From HRBIN23 sp046294495 (GTDB taxonomy: Bacteria > Chloroflexota > Dehalococcoidia > Lucifugimonadales > HRBIN23), in NCBI GenBank assembly GCA_046294495.1, contig JBKBKV010000012.1, forward strand, positions 1 to 40,569: a DNA stretch of 40,569 nt, read 5' to 3'. Below are positions 39,493 through 40,569 of this stretch, piece after piece. How positions within the stretch are numbered: the first letter of the stretch is position 1; the number at the start of each line of letters is the position of its first letter. Under the pieces are notes generated by a model. The model was given only the letters and a program-made list of their open reading frames with translations, ran no database searches and was not told the DNA's origin. Both the position numbers and the translations under genes were made by a program.

Positions 39493-40470
39493 CTAGCGCA
39501 GGAGGAGGAGCACTGCCATTGCTGTAGCCACCCACAGCCCTACGGCGGCCAGGAGGGGTTTATCGGTCAGGAGCACATCCTCCGGAGCCTCCCCCAGGTT
39601 GCGGGCGTGCACCAGGTAGAGGTAACGGAAGAGGCCGAAGAGCACGAAGGGGATGGTGAGCATCATAGCGTGGTTGCTGGGCAGATTGGGGGCGGTGAAG
39701 GTGTAGAGGGTGTAGGCGATAAGGGTGGAGGGGGCAACCACCGCCAGGAGTTGGTCCAGGAGGGGGATTGTATATTCCCCCAGGACGGGGCGTTGGGCAT
39801 GGGCAGTGGCGGGGTTGTGGGCGCTGGCTAGCGCCAGTTCGTTGCGTCGTTTGCCAATGCCGATAAGCAGGGCGCCTAGCCCCGTTACCACGTATAGCCA
39901 AGGAGAGATAGGGGCCTGCACCGCCACCGCCCCCGCCACTGCCCGCAGGATATACCCCGCGCTCAGGGCCATTACATCGATGATGACCAGCCGCTTCAGG
40001 ATGAAGGTGTAGGCCGAGGTGGAAGCCAGATAGATAAGGGCTACTGCCCCAAACCATTCCCTTAGGGCGAAGGAGCCAGCCACACCCATCAGGCCTAGGC
40101 CCAGGGCGGCCCCCCAAGCCATGCCCAGCGGGAGGGCGCCCGAGGCGATGGGGCGCAAGCGCTTGCGGGGGTGCAAACGGTCGCGAGGGGCGTCCACCGC
40201 ATCGTTGACCAGGTAAACGGCCGAGGAGAGCAGGCAGAAGAGGAGGAAGGCCAGCATCGCTTTGCCCAGCAGGATGGAGGCCACCCCAGGCTCGGCGGGG
40301 CTCCACCGCTCGTGAATGCTGAAAGCGAAGGGGAGGAAGACCAGGAAGTTCTTAGCCCACTGCTTGGGGCGCAGTGCCCGCACCAGTGCCCCCACCTTAC
40401 CCCCCGTTGGGCTGGCAGGGGAGACGCCTGCTGTGAGGATATCCCCTTGTTGGCCCTCCGCGTGGTGCAC
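39493..40470 (-). CDS. UbiA-family prenyltransferase, decaprenyl-phosphate phosphoribosyltransferase-like
   Basis: The 325-residue protein has about nine membrane helices and the UbiA Asp motif NDAVDAPRD (89-97; N89, D90, D93, D97) followed by LHPRKRLRPIASG. The N-terminal LRPKQWAKNFLVFLPFAFS (33-51) is the hallmark of the DPPR synthase branch (Rv3806c-like), which transfers 5-phosphoribose to polyprenyl phosphate for arabinose/ribose-type cell envelope sugars. The second motif YTFILKRLVIIDVMALSAGY is also present. GTG 40470 follows GGGGGAAGG. A polyprenyl-linked GT2 transferase lies 10 kb away. Chemistry in a non-mycobacterium is inferred. Confidence 0.88.
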   Translation of the reverse strand: MHHAEGQQGDILTAGVSPASPTGGKVGALVRALRPKQWAKNFLVFLPFAFSIHERWSPAEPGVASILLGKAMLAFLLFCLLSSAVYLVNDAVDAPRDRLHPRKRLRPIASGALPLGMAWGAALGLGLMGVAGSFALREWFGAVALIYLASTSAYTFILKRLVIIDVMALSAGYILRAVAGAVAVQAPISPWLYVVTGLGALLIGIGKRRNELALASAHNPATAHAQRPVLGEYTIPLLDQLLAVVAPSTLIAYTLYTFTAPNLPSNHAMMLTIPFVLFGLFRYLYLVHARNLGEAPEDVLLTDKPLLAAVGLWVATAMAVLLLLR

Positions 40471-40569
40471 AGCCTTCCCCCTGCAAGGAGCCTACAGGAG
40501 TGAGGTAGCCAAGTCAAGGGCAGTTGGCGAGGCTCTTTGTGAGGTGGCTACCGGCCATGGCGGTTGGGC
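40471..40569. other. Right edge, no gene seen
   Basis: The last 99 bases contain the ribosome site of the prenyltransferase gene and probably its promoter. The strand between 40500 and 40569 gives no supported coding frame. Confidence 0.3.

Overview
The window is a dense, GC-rich bacterial chromosome segment, most likely from a metagenome-assembled genome: 28880-28979 is a block of exactly 100 Ns. Gene content (Obg, PanBC, GatCA, RpmH-RnpA-YidD, an AIR-synthase-like protein, DUF6282, LLM flavoprotein, a lipoprotein with a Pro-Thr linker, short intergenic gaps, many GTG starts) fits Chloroflexota, perhaps Dehalococcoidia. That placement is inference from gene families, not a phylogeny.

Layout. 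1-590: the start of a Pro-Thr-rich lipoprotein running off the left edge (minus), then a 303-bp divergent gap with five TGTGGA/TCCACA elements in an oriC-like layout. 591-4557: obg, then DUF2520 oxidoreductase-panB-panC (pantoate/pantothenate synthesis). 4645-5145: small anchored c-type haem protein. 10483-5182 (minus): one run of five genes, PhoB-like regulator, ROK kinase, TPP enzyme, ECF sigma factor and DUF4349 membrane protein. 10532-13360: PlsY-like protein, CvpA fused to a LEA2-like domain, and an anchored HExxH protein. 13361-13993: AT-richer island with a frame-disrupted gene. 14003-17333: RNase HI-MoaC fusion, CMD-family protein, gatC-gatA. 17579-21763: RNase J-like MBL/beta-CASP nuclease gene 3 nt upstream of a Rad50/SbcC-like ATPase gene. 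21934-24738: CheY-like regulator, rpmH-rnpA-yidD, then a PQQ-repeat lipoprotein and an FlK-type thioesterase. 24824-25672: DUF6282 protein. 25673-26407: second AT-richer island with degenerate ORFs. 26408-29657 (minus): a small hypothetical, PlsC-like acyltransferase, cytidylate kinase, site-2-protease-like protein and GT2 glycosyltransferase. 29737-40470: MFS and EamA transporters, AIR-synthase-like protein, NHL propeller-RidA-beta-hydroxyacid dehydrogenase, LarA-like protein, MocR/LysN-type aminotransferase, PH-domain protein, LLM flavoprotein and UbiA-type prenyltransferase.

The strongest candidates for something undescribed are the beta-CASP nuclease/Rad50-like pair (17579-21763), which has the layout of SbcDC/Mre11-Rad50 with the calcineurin-type nuclease replaced by a metallo-beta-lactamase nuclease, and the single-ORF fusion of RNase HI to MoaC (14003-14917). 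Secondary points are the CvpA-LEA2 fusion, the oriC-like DnaA-box cluster beside obg, the Obg switch-II Asp-to-Glu change, and the two AT-rich islands with decayed genes. No tRNA, rRNA, CRISPR array, transposase or integrase was recognised.
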